NCBI GenBank assembly: GCA_934589835.1
Contig: CAKTOK010000011.1
Coordinates: 1 to 37,262, forward strand
DNA length: 37,262 bases
Reading direction: 5' to 3'
Source of the DNA: an uncultured Oscillospiraceae bacterium
GTDB lineage: Bacteria > Bacillota > Clostridia > Oscillospirales > Oscillospiraceae
The translations under genes and the position numbers were made by a program. The notes below the pieces were generated by a model that made no database searches, was not told where the DNA came from, and worked only from the letters and a program-made list of their open reading frames with translations. This document shows positions 22,953 to 31,371 of this stretch, piece after piece (position 1 is the stretch's first letter; each line of letters begins with the position of its first letter).

Positions 22953-24173
22953 TTATTCCTCCCTAAGCTCCACTGTCCGCAGGAAGCTTCCCGCTCCCTG
23001 CCGGCAGACATATCCGTCGATCTCCAGCATGGTCAGCGCCGACAGCACCCGCCGCACCGGCAGCTCCGTCAGCACCGCCGCCTCGTCGGCCAGCAGCGGC
23101 CGGTCTGCCGGCAGCACCCGCAGGATGCGCTTTTGATCGTCTGTCAGCGCCCCGCCGTCCTTTGCCAGCTTCAGCACCGGCCGCGCCGGTGCTTTTTCGG
23201 TCCTCTCCGGTTTTTCCACCGGCTTCTCCGGCGGCGTCTCCTCCGCCGCGCCCTTCGGCTTTTCCGGCATGGCTGCCCGCACGGGCCGCAGCTTCTGGGG
23301 AAACTGCGCCTGATACGTCCCCAGCACGTCCCACGCCTCCAGCGCCGCACCGGCGCCGTCGCGGAGCAGCTGATTACAGCCGCGGCTGGTCCACGCATTG
23401 ATGGGGCCCGGGACGGCAAACACGTCCCGTCCCTGCTCCAGCGCATGGTTGGCAGTGATGAGCGCGCCGCTTCTCTCCGGCGCTTCCACCACGACCACCG
23501 CAAGGCTCAGTCCGCTGAGGATGCGGTTTCGCACGGGAAAGTGCCGGCCCAGCGCCTCGGTGCCCGGCGGATACTCCGACAGCAGCACGCCGGTGGCGGC
23601 AATGTCCTCATACAAGCGCCGGTTTTCCGGCGGGTAGACTACGTCCACGCCGCCGCCCAGCACCGCTGCGGTAAAGCCGCCGCCCCGCAAAGCGCCCTCC
23701 AGCGCCGCGCTGTCGATGCCGCGGGCGAGGCCGGATGCCACCAGCCCGCCCTGACGGGCCATCTCGTACCCCAGCTGGGACGCCGCGCCGGTGCCGTAGG
23801 GGGTGCATTTCCGCGTACCCACCACCGCCACGGCAGCCTCCTCGTCAAAAAGCGGCATAGCTCCCTTGCCGTACAGCAGCACCGGCGGGTCATAGGTGTC
23901 CCGCAGGCGTGCGGGATAGGCCGCATCGTCCATCGTGACGATGAACTGGCCGTCTCCGGCACAGTCCGCCAGCACCCGCTCGGCGCGGTCCAGTGATTTG
24001 TCCGCCAGCGCCTCAGCCTGCTGCCTCGTGACGCCCTCCACCAGACACAGCTCGTCCGGCTGGGCATAGTATACGTCCTCCGGTGAGGAAAAATGCTCCA
24101 ACAGCAGCAGCTTCGTCCGATTGCTCAGCGCAGGAGCCGTGGTCAGCCACAGCCAGTATTTCAGCGCCGCCAT
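22953..24173 (-). CDS. dprA: DNA-processing protein DprA
   Basis: DprA loads RecA on incoming single-stranded DNA in natural transformation. The 406-residue protein has an N-terminal helical domain, a Rossmann-like core with VVGTRKCTPYG, SGLARGIDSAA, VLGGGVDVVYPPENR, FPVRNRILSGLS and SGALITANHALEQGRDVFAVPG, then a Pro/Glu/Lys-rich linker (about 295-340) and a C-terminal winged helix. It follows the methyltransferase gene by 20 bp. dprA is present in many bacteria without proven competence. Confidence 0.96.
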   Translation of the reverse strand: MAALKYWLWLTTAPALSNRTKLLLLEHFSSPEDVYYAQPDELCLVEGVTRQQAEALADKSLDRAERVLADCAGDGQFIVTMDDAAYPARLRDTYDPPVLLYGKGAMPLFDEEAAVAVVGTRKCTPYGTGAASQLGYEMARQGGLVASGLARGIDSAALEGALRGGGFTAAVLGGGVDVVYPPENRRLYEDIAATGVLLSEYPPGTEALGRHFPVRNRILSGLSLAVVVVEAPERSGALITANHALEQGRDVFAVPGPINAWTSRGCNQLLRDGAGAALEAWDVLGTYQAQFPQKLRPVRAAMPEKPKGAAEETPPEKPVEKPERTEKAPARPVLKLAKDGGALTDDQKRILRVLPADRPLLADEAAVLTELPVRRVLSALTMLEIDGYVCRQGAGSFLRTVELREE

Positions 24174-24193
24174 ATCCCCTCATCTCCCCTTTT

Positions 24194-24949
24194 TCAGCGA
24201 TAGGCCTCCCACAGCAGGATCGCCGCCGCAACGGCGGCGTTCAGCGACTCGCACCGCTCCCGCATGGGGATACGCACCGTCCGGTCGCACAGGGCCAGCA
24301 CCTGCTCCGTCAGGCCGCGCCCCTCGCTGCCGATGGCCATGGCGCAGCGCCGCAGGTCCAGCGCCCGCACGTCCTCCGTGTCGTCCCGCAGGGCCGCGCC
24401 GTACAGCGGCAGCCCCGCCGCGTCCAGCCGCGAGCGCAGCGCCGCCGCGTCCGAGCACCACACCGGCAGCCGGAACGCCGCGCCCATGGACGAGCGCAGC
24501 GTCTTGACGCTGAATGGGTCGGCGCAGCCGGCCAGCAGCACCACGCCGTCACAACCGAAGGCATCCGCCGTCCGCAGCACCGTTCCCACGTTGCCCGGGT
24601 CCTGTACGCCGTCCAGCACCACATAGCGGCTGCCGTCCAGCGCCGGCGGCAGGGCGGTGTCCGGCATCCGGCACACCGCCAGCATCCCCTGGGGCGACCG
24701 CATCGGCGAGATAGAGCCCATCACGTCCGGCGGCACGGTGACGCACCGCACCTCCGCTCCCAGACCCTCCGGCGGCGTTACGCCGTCGCTGACGGCCACG
24801 CTCACCACCTGCGCCCCGTGGCGCAGCGCCTCCTCCACCAGCTTGGGACTGTCGCAGAGGAACTGCCTCTGCTCCCGCCGGTAGGCGGCGCTGTCCAAGC
24901 GGCGTATATGCTCCAGCAGCGGATTTCTTCGACTGGTGATGCGCTCCAT
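24194..24949 (-). CDS. TrmH/SpoU-family RNA 2'-O-methyltransferase
   Basis: The 251-residue protein should methylate a ribose in rRNA or tRNA. It has an N-terminal L30e-like substrate domain (MERITSRRNPLLEHIRRL) and a SPOUT domain with LDGVQDPGNVGTVLRTADAFG, IGSEGRGL and IPMRERCESLNAAVAAAILLWE. It looks like the RlmB/TsnR group, but the exact base cannot be told from the sequence. ATG 24949 follows GGGAGGAG. It heads the unit with dprA, topA, trmFO and plsX. Confidence 0.92.
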   Translation of the reverse strand: MERITSRRNPLLEHIRRLDSAAYRREQRQFLCDSPKLVEEALRHGAQVVSVAVSDGVTPPEGLGAEVRCVTVPPDVMGSISPMRSPQGMLAVCRMPDTALPPALDGSRYVVLDGVQDPGNVGTVLRTADAFGCDGVVLLAGCADPFSVKTLRSSMGAAFRLPVWCSDAAALRSRLDAAGLPLYGAALRDDTEDVRALDLRRCAMAIGSEGRGLTEQVLALCDRTVRIPMRERCESLNAAVAAAILLWEAYR

Positions 24950-24984
24950 ACGCTCCTCCCGCCTCCTGCTCTCGAATATTCTTT

Positions 24985-25013
24985 ATAATATAGGTGTGTT
25001 TTGCCGTTGTCAA
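24985..25013 (-). promoter_or_regulatory. Promoter of the methyltransferase-dprA-topA-trmFO-plsX unit
   Basis: TTGACA (25008-25013), 17 bp, TATTAT (24985-24990) on the minus strand; spacing and boxes are close to consensus. Confidence 0.85.
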
Positions 25014-25016
25014 CAT

Positions 25017-25053
25017 AAAATAAGGGAACGCCTTCCGGCATTCCCTTATTTTT
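25017..25053 (-). terminator. Terminator after glmM
   Basis: AAAATAAGGGAA (25017-25028) pairs with TTCCCTTATTTTT (25041-25053), with inner GCC/GGC pairing. A-rich and T-rich flanks allow action on both strands. Confidence 0.85.
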
Positions 25054-25062
25054 ATGGTTTTT

Positions 25063-26451
25063 TCACTGGGCACAGTGGCCCTTTCGCCGGATCATGTCCA
25101 CGATCTCCGTCACGCATTGGCGGCAAACAGCGTCCTCCGGCGCCTCCGCCATGACCCGCAGCACCGGCTCCGTGCCGGACTCCCGTACCAGAATGCGGCC
25201 CGTATCGCCCAGCCGCGCCGCCGCCGCGTCCACGGCCGCCTGCACATCGGGGTCCTCCCGCGCCGTCTTCTTATCGCGGACGCGGACGTTCTCCAGCACC
25301 TGCGGATAAATGGTCAGGCCCTCCAGCAGCTTGCTCATGGGCTTCTTCTGCTCCAGCATGACCTCCATCAGCTTCAGGCTGGTCAGCACGCCGTCGCCGG
25401 TAGAGGCGTACTTGGAAAAAATGATGTGCCCCGACTGCTCGCCGCCCAGGGCGCAGCCGTTCTTGGCCATGTACTCATACACATACTTGTCGCCCACGGC
25501 GGTCTTGGCGTAGGCGATGCCCTCCCGATCAAAGGCGCGGTACAGCCCGAAATTGGACATGATGGTGGTCACCACCGTGTTGCCGGACAGTTCTCCCTCC
25601 TGCTTGAGGTGCTTCCCGCAGACGTAGAGGATGTGGTCGCCGGTGATGACGGTCCCCCGTTCGTCCACGGCAAGGCACCGGTCGGCGTCGCCGTCGTAGG
25701 CAAAGCCGATGTCCAGCCCGTTGTCCACCACGAACTGCCGCAGCGCCTCGATATGGGTGGAGCCCACGCCGCGGTTGATGTTGAAGCCGTCCGGCTCGTC
25801 GCCCATCACATAGGTTCTGGCGCCCAGCGCGTCAAAAACGCTTTTGGCAATGGTCCACGCGCTGCCGTTGGCGCAGTCCAGTCCCACCTTCATCCCCTTG
25901 AAGGAGTACAGCCCCAGTGAGATGAGGTAGCCCACATACCGGTTCCGCCCCGCCACATAGTCCACCGTGCGGCCAATGTGGTCCCGGTGGGCCAGCGGGA
26001 TCTGCCGCCACGCCTGCCCGAACGCCTCCAGCCGTCCGTCCAGATAGTCCTCAATGAGGGTGATGGTGCCCTCGTCCATCTTTTCGCCGCTGCCGGACAG
26101 CAGCTTGATGCCGTTGTCATAGTAGGGGTTGTGGCTGGCGGAGATCATGATGCCGCAGTCGAACCCGTCCGTCCGCGCCACATAGGACACGGAGGGCGTG
26201 GTGGTGACGTGCAGCAGATAGGCGTCGGCGCCGGAGGCCACCAGGCCGGAGGCCAGCGCGTACTCAAACATATAGCTGCTGCGGCGGGTGTCCTTGCCGA
26301 TGACCACCCGCACCGGCGTCTCGTCGCCGCTGCGGCGCTTCACCTCGCCGTAGTACCACCCCAGAAAGCGCCCCACCTGATAGGCGTGGTCCGCCGTCAG
26401 ATCCACATTGGCTTCTCCGCGGAAGCCGTCCGTCCCGAAATATCTGCCCAT
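25063..26451 (-). CDS. glmM: Phosphoglucosamine mutase
   Basis: GlmM converts glucosamine 6-phosphate to glucosamine 1-phosphate for UDP-GlcNAc and the cell wall. The 462-residue protein begins MGRYFGTDGFRGEAN and has the phosphoserine Ser106 in ISASHNP, the Mg-binding DGDADR, and the late phosphate-binding loop RESGTEPVLRVM. It starts 2 bp after the upstream acyltransferase, using a GGGAGG site within that gene's end. Confidence 0.97.
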   Translation of the reverse strand: MGRYFGTDGFRGEANVDLTADHAYQVGRFLGWYYGEVKRRSGDETPVRVVIGKDTRRSSYMFEYALASGLVASGADAYLLHVTTTPSVSYVARTDGFDCGIMISASHNPYYDNGIKLLSGSGEKMDEGTITLIEDYLDGRLEAFGQAWRQIPLAHRDHIGRTVDYVAGRNRYVGYLISLGLYSFKGMKVGLDCANGSAWTIAKSVFDALGARTYVMGDEPDGFNINRGVGSTHIEALRQFVVDNGLDIGFAYDGDADRCLAVDERGTVITGDHILYVCGKHLKQEGELSGNTVVTTIMSNFGLYRAFDREGIAYAKTAVGDKYVYEYMAKNGCALGGEQSGHIIFSKYASTGDGVLTSLKLMEVMLEQKKPMSKLLEGLTIYPQVLENVRVRDKKTAREDPDVQAAVDAAAARLGDTGRILVRESGTEPVLRVMAEAPEDAVCRQCVTEIVDMIRRKGHCAQ

Positions 26452-26453
26452 AC

Positions 26454-27116
26454 TCAGTCCTCCCGCTGCGCGGCGATGTCGCCGCCGCGCTTATAGATGC
26501 TGTCCGCCGGCACCGTGCCCCGCACGGAGGACAGCGGATATACGCGGCTGTTCCGGCCCACCACCGTGCCCGGGTTCAGCACGCTGTTGCAGCCGATCTC
26601 CACATGGTCGCCCAGCATGGCGCCCACCTTCTTGCGCCCCGTCTCCGCCTGCTGCGTGCCGTCGCGGACCACCACCGGCGTCTTGTCAGACTTGACGTTG
26701 GACGTGATGGACCCCGCCCCCATGTGGGCCTTGTAGCCCAGGATGCTGTCGCCCACATAGTTGTAGTGGGGCGTCTGCACGTTGTCGAACAGGATGACGT
26801 TCTTCAGCTCCACGGAGTTGCCCACCACGCAGTGGTCGCCCACCAATGCGCTGCCGCGGATGAACGCGCCGTGGCGCACCTCCGTACCGGCTCCGATAAT
26901 GCAGGGCGCTCCCAGATAGGCGGTGGGCGCCACCGTTGCCGTCTTATGTACCCACACCTCCGGCGCCGTCTCCGTAAACTCCTCGCCCAGCCCGGGCCCC
27001 AGCTGCCGGATCAGCTCGCCGATACCGGCCAGCGCCTCCCACGGATAGGTAAAGCCCGCCAGATAGCTGCCTGCGCGGGTGTGTGTCAGATCAAATAATT
27101 CCTCCATCGTATACAT
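26454..27116 (-). CDS. Left-handed beta-helix acyltransferase, GlmU C-terminal-like, without nucleotidyltransferase domain
   Basis: The 220-residue protein has a short helical start (MYTMEELFDLTHTRAGSYL) and then hexapeptide repeats from about residue 75 (VAPTAYLGAPCIIGAGTEVR...AFIRGSALVGDHCVVGNSVELKN). NYVGDSILGYKAHMGAGSIT resembles the acetyl-CoA site of GlmU. The GlmU N-terminal uridyltransferase domain is absent. Its place directly before glmM suggests acetylation of an amino-sugar phosphate, or the related nucleotide step with a separate partner (inference). The start is ATG 27116 after GGAGGAG; the frame runs upstream without support. Confidence 0.85.
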   Translation of the reverse strand: MYTMEELFDLTHTRAGSYLAGFTYPWEALAGIGELIRQLGPGLGEEFTETAPEVWVHKTATVAPTAYLGAPCIIGAGTEVRHGAFIRGSALVGDHCVVGNSVELKNVILFDNVQTPHYNYVGDSILGYKAHMGAGSITSNVKSDKTPVVVRDGTQQAETGRKKVGAMLGDHVEIGCNSVLNPGTVVGRNSRVYPLSSVRGTVPADSIYKRGGDIAAQRED

Positions 27117-27171
27117 GGTATCTCCTCCATTCTCTGTACCTATGGTACGCACCGGCGGCACAGATAGAAGT

Positions 27172-27201
27172 ATTATACGATACCTTTGCCTGCTCTGGCA
27201 A
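27172..27201 (-). promoter_or_regulatory. Promoter of the acyltransferase-glmM unit
   Basis: TTGCCA (27196-27201), 18 bp, TATAAT (27172-27177) on the minus strand. A palindrome GTACC-TAT-GGTAC lies in the leader at 27136-27148. Confidence 0.75.
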
Positions 27202-27231
27202 GTCCCTCCCGCCGAAAAACCGGCGGCGCAG

Positions 27232-27263
27232 AAAAGCAGACAGTCCCGTCAGGGACTGCCTGC
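27232..27263 (-). terminator. Terminator after lysS
   Basis: On the minus strand GCAGGCAGTCC (27253-27263) pairs with GGGACTGTCTGC (27236-27247), with one mismatch, followed by TTTTC. The T tract is short. A second hairpin, CCGCCG...CGGCGG, follows near 27210-27226. Confidence 0.7.
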
Positions 27264-27272
27264 TCCGGCTCT

Positions 27273-28778
27273 TTACTTGTCCAGCGGCTTCATGGTGGGG
27301 AACAGAATGACATCGCGGATGGAATCGGTGCCGCACAGCATCATGGCGCACCGGTCGATGCCGAAGCCAAGACCGCCGGTGGGCGGCATACCGTACTCCA
27401 GCGCCATGACGAAGTCCTCGTCCATCATATCGGCCTCCTCATCGCCGTTGGCCCGCTTCTCCGCCTGGGCCTTGAAGCGCTCATACTGGTCGATGGGATC
27501 GTTCAGCTCGCTGAAGGCGTTGCCCATTTCGCAGCCGCAGATGAACATCTCATACCGCTCCGTCAGCTCAGGCTGCTGGGGGCTGCGCTTGGCCAGCGGG
27601 CTGACCTCCACGGGGTACATGGTGATGAAGGTGGGCTGCACCAGCGTCTCCTCCACCTTCTGGTCGAAGGTCTCATACAGGGCGTTGCCCCAGGTATGAG
27701 CCACGCCGTCCATGTCCACGCCCACGCTTCTGGCCAGCTCCACGCCCTTGTCGGCGTCGCCGATGCAGGCCATGAAGTCCGCGCCGGTGACGTTTTTCAC
27801 GGCGTCCGCCATGGTCACCCGCCGCCAGCTGGGTGTCAGGTCAATATCGTGACCCAGCCACTGAACATGGTAGGTACCCAAAATTTCCTTGGCTGCGCCG
27901 GAGAGGATGCCCTCCAGAATGTCCATCATGCCGTCCAGATTGGTGAAGGCCTGATACAGCTCGCAGGTGGTGAACTCCGGATTGTGCTTGGTATCCATGC
28001 CCTCGTTGCGGAAGATGCGGCCCACCTCATACACCCGCTCCATACCGCCCACGATCAGGCGCTTCAGATGCAGCTCCGTGGCGATTCGCATATACATATC
28101 GATGTCCTGCGCGTTGTGGTGGGTAATGAACGGACGGGCGTTGGCGCCGCCGGCGATGGGGCTGAGGACCGGCGTCTCCACCTCCATAAAGCCCAGACCG
28201 TCCAGATAGCGGCGCAGATAGGCCACGAATCTGCTGCGGATCTCGAAATTCCGCTTGCTCTCCGGATTCATGATAAGATCCACATACCGCTGGCGGTAAC
28301 GGATCTCCTTGTCGGTCAGACCGTGGAACTTCTCCGGCAGGGGCCGCAGGGACTTGCTCAGCAGCGTGATCTCCCGTGCGCGGACGGACATCTCGCCCCG
28401 CTGGGTGCGGAACACCTCGCCCTTGACGCCCACGATGTCGCCGATGTCGTATTTCTTGAAGCGGTTATAGTTGTCCTCATCCATCTCGTCCTTGCGGGCG
28501 TAGATCTGGATGCGGCCCGTTTTATCCTGCAAGTCACAGAAGGACACCTTGCCCATGCCGCGCTTGCTCATAAGGCGGCCGGCCACGGACACCGCGCTGC
28601 CCTCCATGGCGTCGAAGTTGTCCTTGATGTCCTGCGTATGGTGCGTCACATCAAATTTCGTAATCTGGAAGGGGTCGCGGCCCTCATCCTGCAGGGCCTT
28701 GAGCTTCTCACGGCGGATACGCAGCAGCTCGCCGAGATCCTGCTGCTGGGTTTCGTTGCGGTTGGTTTCGTCTGCCAT
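27273..28778 (-). CDS. lysS: Lysyl-tRNA synthetase, class II
   Basis: LysS charges tRNA-Lys. The 501-residue protein has an OB-fold anticodon-binding domain near residues 60-160 (VSVAGRLMSKRGMGKVSF), motif 1 region FMEVETPVLSPIAGGANARPF, motif 2 near RIFRNEGMDTKHNPEFTTCE, and motif 3 GFGIDRCAMMLCG. ATG 28778 has AGGAGGG 8 nt upstream; the in-frame ATG at 28820 lies nearer the greA end and has no site. The 53-bp leader is too short for a T-box. It is 53 bp after greA and probably co-transcribed. Confidence 0.97.
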   Translation of the reverse strand: MADETNRNETQQQDLGELLRIRREKLKALQDEGRDPFQITKFDVTHHTQDIKDNFDAMEGSAVSVAGRLMSKRGMGKVSFCDLQDKTGRIQIYARKDEMDEDNYNRFKKYDIGDIVGVKGEVFRTQRGEMSVRAREITLLSKSLRPLPEKFHGLTDKEIRYRQRYVDLIMNPESKRNFEIRSRFVAYLRRYLDGLGFMEVETPVLSPIAGGANARPFITHHNAQDIDMYMRIATELHLKRLIVGGMERVYEVGRIFRNEGMDTKHNPEFTTCELYQAFTNLDGMMDILEGILSGAAKEILGTYHVQWLGHDIDLTPSWRRVTMADAVKNVTGADFMACIGDADKGVELARSVGVDMDGVAHTWGNALYETFDQKVEETLVQPTFITMYPVEVSPLAKRSPQQPELTERYEMFICGCEMGNAFSELNDPIDQYERFKAQAEKRANGDEEADMMDEDFVMALEYGMPPTGGLGFGIDRCAMMLCGTDSIRDVILFPTMKPLDK

Positions 28779-28831
28779 TTTTGCAGCCCTCCTTTGTATA
28801 TTGCCAATGCCGGGCGCCATGCGCCCCGCAC

Positions 28832-29305
28832 TCAGCGTTCGATCTTCTCGATCCGGTAGCGGATCACGCCGCGAGGCGCATCCACGGCTACCTCGTCGCC
28901 GGCCTTGTGGCCCATCAGCGCCTTGCCGAAGGGGGAATCCTCACTGACGGCGCGAGCCATCACGTCCGCCTCCTGCGAGCCGACGATGCGGTACGCCGGC
29001 ATCTGCTTGCCGCTGCCCATCTCCGTCACGGTGACAACGCTGCCGATAGAGATCTTGTCGGAGTCCTCGCTCTCGTCCACGATCACCGCGTGCAGCAGGA
29101 TATCCTCCAGCTCTGCGATGCGGGAATACAGCTTGCCCTGCTCGTTTTTCGCCTCGTCGTACTCGCTGTTCTCGCTGAGGTCGCCGAAGCCGCGGGCCTC
29201 CTTGATCAGCTCCGCCACCTCATCGGCGCGGGTGGTCTTGCTGTAATCCAGTTCCTTTTTCAGCTCGTCATAGCGAGCCTGACTCATTTTGAATTCTTTC
29301 GCCAT
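28832..29305 (-). CDS. greA: Transcription elongation factor GreA
   Basis: GreA rescues backtracked RNA polymerase by stimulating transcript cleavage. The 157-residue protein has the N-terminal coiled coil with the acidic tip GDLSENSEYDEAK and a C-terminal FKBP-like domain (VTVTEMGSGKQMPAYRIVGS...SPFGKALMGHKAGDEVAV). ATG 29305 begins MAKEFKMSQ, as is usual; an in-frame ATG three codons earlier is less likely. A near-consensus promoter precedes it. greA-lysS is a common Firmicutes pair. Confidence 0.97.
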   Translation of the reverse strand: MAKEFKMSQARYDELKKELDYSKTTRADEVAELIKEARGFGDLSENSEYDEAKNEQGKLYSRIAELEDILLHAVIVDESEDSDKISIGSVVTVTEMGSGKQMPAYRIVGSQEADVMARAVSEDSPFGKALMGHKAGDEVAVDAPRGVIRYRIEKIER

Positions 29306-29373
29306 GCTGCACATTCCTTTCTATTGGTAAGATGCCTCCAAACAGGCAAAATACGCACAATATATCACGTTGC

Positions 29374-29402
29374 ATTATAGTAAGTTTGCGTCCGCCTGTC
29401 AA
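29374..29402 (-). promoter_or_regulatory. Near-consensus promoter of greA-lysS
   Basis: TTGACA (29397-29402), 17 bp, TATAAT (29374-29379) on the minus strand, an exact consensus match. The -35 box contains the TGA stop of the upstream 222-residue gene (29399-29401). Confidence 0.9.
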
Positions 29403-30067
29403 GCGCGGTTCCTCACGGAAGCCACATGAATTTCCGATGGCTCCCATCGCCCTGCCGCCAGCAGCGCCGCCAGCAGCTCCTCCGTCACAGGCCATGGGGT
29501 CAGCCCTTCCGTCTCGTAGACTACCTGCTGCCGCGCCGCGCAGTCCGGCCCCAGATACACCGCTGCGCCGCCCTCTCCCGCCGCCGCACCGCAGTACACC
29601 GTCAGCGCCGGCGTTCGCCCGCCGCTGCCCGCCGCCAGGCCGTACTGCGCCAGCAGCCATTGGGCCAGTCCCGCCTGCTCCGGCGGCTCCAGCACGATGT
29701 ACCGCGCCTGCCGCGCCAGCACCGCTGCCGCTCGCCGCGCCGCCGCGCCGTCCCCGCCGGTACACAGCCGCACCGTGCCGTCCTGCATCCCCGCCGGAGC
29801 TACCTGCGCCAGCAGCTCCTCCAGCTTGGCAAGGCGCAGCGGCCCCACCGCCGGAGGTTGGATGCCGTACCGCGCCGCCGTCTCCCGCCATGTCTCCTCC
29901 TGAAACACCGCCGTTTTCACGGCCCATTGCGCCATCCGCCGCAGCAGGCGGCGGACCCGCATCCCCCGCCGCCATTCCTCTCCCGCCGTCAGCACCCAGA
30001 ACGGCACGCCGCCAATGATCTCCCGCGTCAGCTCCGTCCGCCGTCCCTGCCGGATATAGCCGTACAT
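29399..30067 (-). CDS. 222-residue protein of unknown function
   Basis: ATG 30067 follows GGGAGG with good spacing; the protein starts MYGYIRQGRRTELTREIIGG. It is rich in Ala, Arg and Gly and has no clear signal peptide. The middle part (EELLAQVAPAGMQDGTVRLC, then AVLARQARYIVLEPPEQAG) alternates helices and strands, suggesting a nucleotide-binding-like alpha/beta fold, but no motif is decisive. I do not recognise the family. It lies directly after the terminator of the M23 gene without room for a promoter, and its stop lies in the greA -35 box. Other-frame reading of the same DNA gives Pro-rich sequence, which supports this frame. Confidence 0.7.
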   Translation of the reverse strand: MYGYIRQGRRTELTREIIGGVPFWVLTAGEEWRRGMRVRRLLRRMAQWAVKTAVFQEETWRETAARYGIQPPAVGPLRLAKLEELLAQVAPAGMQDGTVRLCTGGDGAAARRAAAVLARQARYIVLEPPEQAGLAQWLLAQYGLAAGSGGRTPALTVYCGAAAGEGGAAVYLGPDCAARQQVVYETEGLTPWPVTEELLAALLAAGRWEPSEIHVASVRNRA

Positions 30068-30083
30068 ACGCCGCCTCCCACGC

Positions 30084-30121
30084 AAAAAAGCTCTGCATCA
30101 TGGTATGATGCAGAGCTTTTT
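30084..30121 (-). terminator. Terminator after the ftsEX-M23 unit
   Basis: AGCTCTGCATCA and TGATGCAGAGCT are perfect 12-bp arms around a 5-nt loop (about 30089-30117), flanked by A and T runs on both sides. It lies 15 bp after the M23 stop and only 17 bp before the next start. Confidence 0.93.
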
Positions 30122-30135
30122 CGTATGTATGCCGC

Positions 30136-31350
30136 CTACCACGCCTTGACGTACCCGGGCAGGTAGTCCAGCGGATTCTGGTTCACGCCGTTGATCATCA
30201 CCTCATAGTGCAGATGCGGGCCGGTGGAATTGCCGGTGGATCCGGTGATGCCCACCGTGTCTCCCTGCCCCACCATGTCGCCCACACTGACCTTCACGGA
30301 GGTCAGATGCGCGTACAGCGTGGTATAGCCGCCGCCGTGGTCCACCACCACATAGTTGCCGTAGCCGCTGCCGCCGTAGGAGCCGTACACCACCGTGCGG
30401 GCCAGAATGACCTTGCCCGCCTTGGTGGCCATGGCGGCGCTGGTGGTGCCCACGCCGCCGATGTCCACACCGCGGTGGTTGGTGCTGCCGATACCGCCCG
30501 GGGACACGCGGCCGCCCATGGGCGATGTAATGATCTTACTGGTGCTCACCGGCCAAATAAAGCCGCCGGGGCTGGGCGTCACATCGGAGGTCTCCAGCAG
30601 CTTCTTGATCTGTGCCTCGATCTCCTTGGCCTCCCGTTCCTCCGCCGCCGCCAGCTCCTCATAGCCCTTCTGGGTGGCGGCGTACTCGGCGATCAGCGCC
30701 GCGGCCTCGTTCACCTTCTGCTGCAGCTCGTCCTGCTGCTGGGCCAGCAGCTGCTCCTGCTCCTCCTTGGCGGCCTTCTCTGCCTTGATATTCTCGCGGG
30801 TCTGCCGGATGGCGTCGATGAGGTTCCGGTCGTACTCCGCCACCTCGTTGACAAATTCCAGCCGGTTCAGCAGGTCTGCGATGCTGGTGGCCTTGAACAG
30901 CACCGACAGATAGGACAGGCTGCCCCGCTCCTCCTCGCTACGCACCTGCTGGCAGAACAGGGCGTACTGCTCGGATTCCATCTCCTCGTACTCTGCGATC
31001 TGTTGGGCATACAGCTCGATCTGCTGCTGCGTGTCGTCGATCTCCTCCATCAGCAGCTGGTTCCGCTGATCCAGCAGGTTCTTGGTGCCCATCACATCCT
31101 CTTTCTTGGACTTGGCCTCGGCGATCTGCTTCTGCAGCTCTGCGATGCGCTCCTTCTTCTCCTGCTTTTTCCTCTCCAGCTCGTTCATTTCCTCCTGACG
31201 GCGCTGCTGCTCCTCGGCCTTTTTCTCCTCCTCGGCCAGCTCCTCCGCCGTCTTCTCCGCGTAGGCCCGCCGCACGGAGCCCACCGCAGCCAGCGACAGC
31301 ACCAGCAGCAACGCCAGCGTGCCGCACAAAAAGCGCTTTCCTCTTCTCAT
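30136..31350 (-). CDS. Secreted coiled-coil M23 peptidase, EnvC/PcsB-like murein hydrolase
   Basis: The 404-residue protein has an N-terminal signal or anchor (about 8-30, LCGTLALLLVLSLAAVGSV, then AYAEK), a long coiled coil (about 32-245, very rich in Glu, Gln, Lys) and a C-terminal M23 domain with all ligands: His292 and Asp296 (HRGVD), His379 and His381 (GPHLHYEV). It lies directly after ftsE and ftsX. In other bacteria FtsEX controls such coiled-coil hydrolases (EnvC, PcsB, CwlO) to split peptidoglycan at division or elongation. ATG 31350 follows AGGAG. Confidence 0.93.
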   Translation of the reverse strand: MRRGKRFLCGTLALLLVLSLAAVGSVRRAYAEKTAEELAEEEKKAEEQQRRQEEMNELERKKQEKKERIAELQKQIAEAKSKKEDVMGTKNLLDQRNQLLMEEIDDTQQQIELYAQQIAEYEEMESEQYALFCQQVRSEEERGSLSYLSVLFKATSIADLLNRLEFVNEVAEYDRNLIDAIRQTRENIKAEKAAKEEQEQLLAQQQDELQQKVNEAAALIAEYAATQKGYEELAAAEEREAKEIEAQIKKLLETSDVTPSPGGFIWPVSTSKIITSPMGGRVSPGGIGSTNHRGVDIGGVGTTSAAMATKAGKVILARTVVYGSYGGSGYGNYVVVDHGGGYTTLYAHLTSVKVSVGDMVGQGDTVGITGSTGNSTGPHLHYEVMINGVNQNPLDYLPGYVKAW

Positions 31351-31371
31351 GCTCGCTCCTCTCCCCATTTC

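Noticed and set aside
28779..28831. T-box or lysine riboswitch before lysS
   Set aside because: The leader is only 53 bp and has a single small hairpin (28812-28826) with no T-box sequence.
27186..28859. A 557-residue plus-strand frame
   Set aside because: Antisense of lysS; conserved LysRS motifs prove the other strand.
29332..30166. Pro-rich and Arg/Gln-rich plus-strand frames opposite the 222-residue gene
   Set aside because: Low complexity and no good ribosome site; the minus frame has a good start and more protein-like composition.
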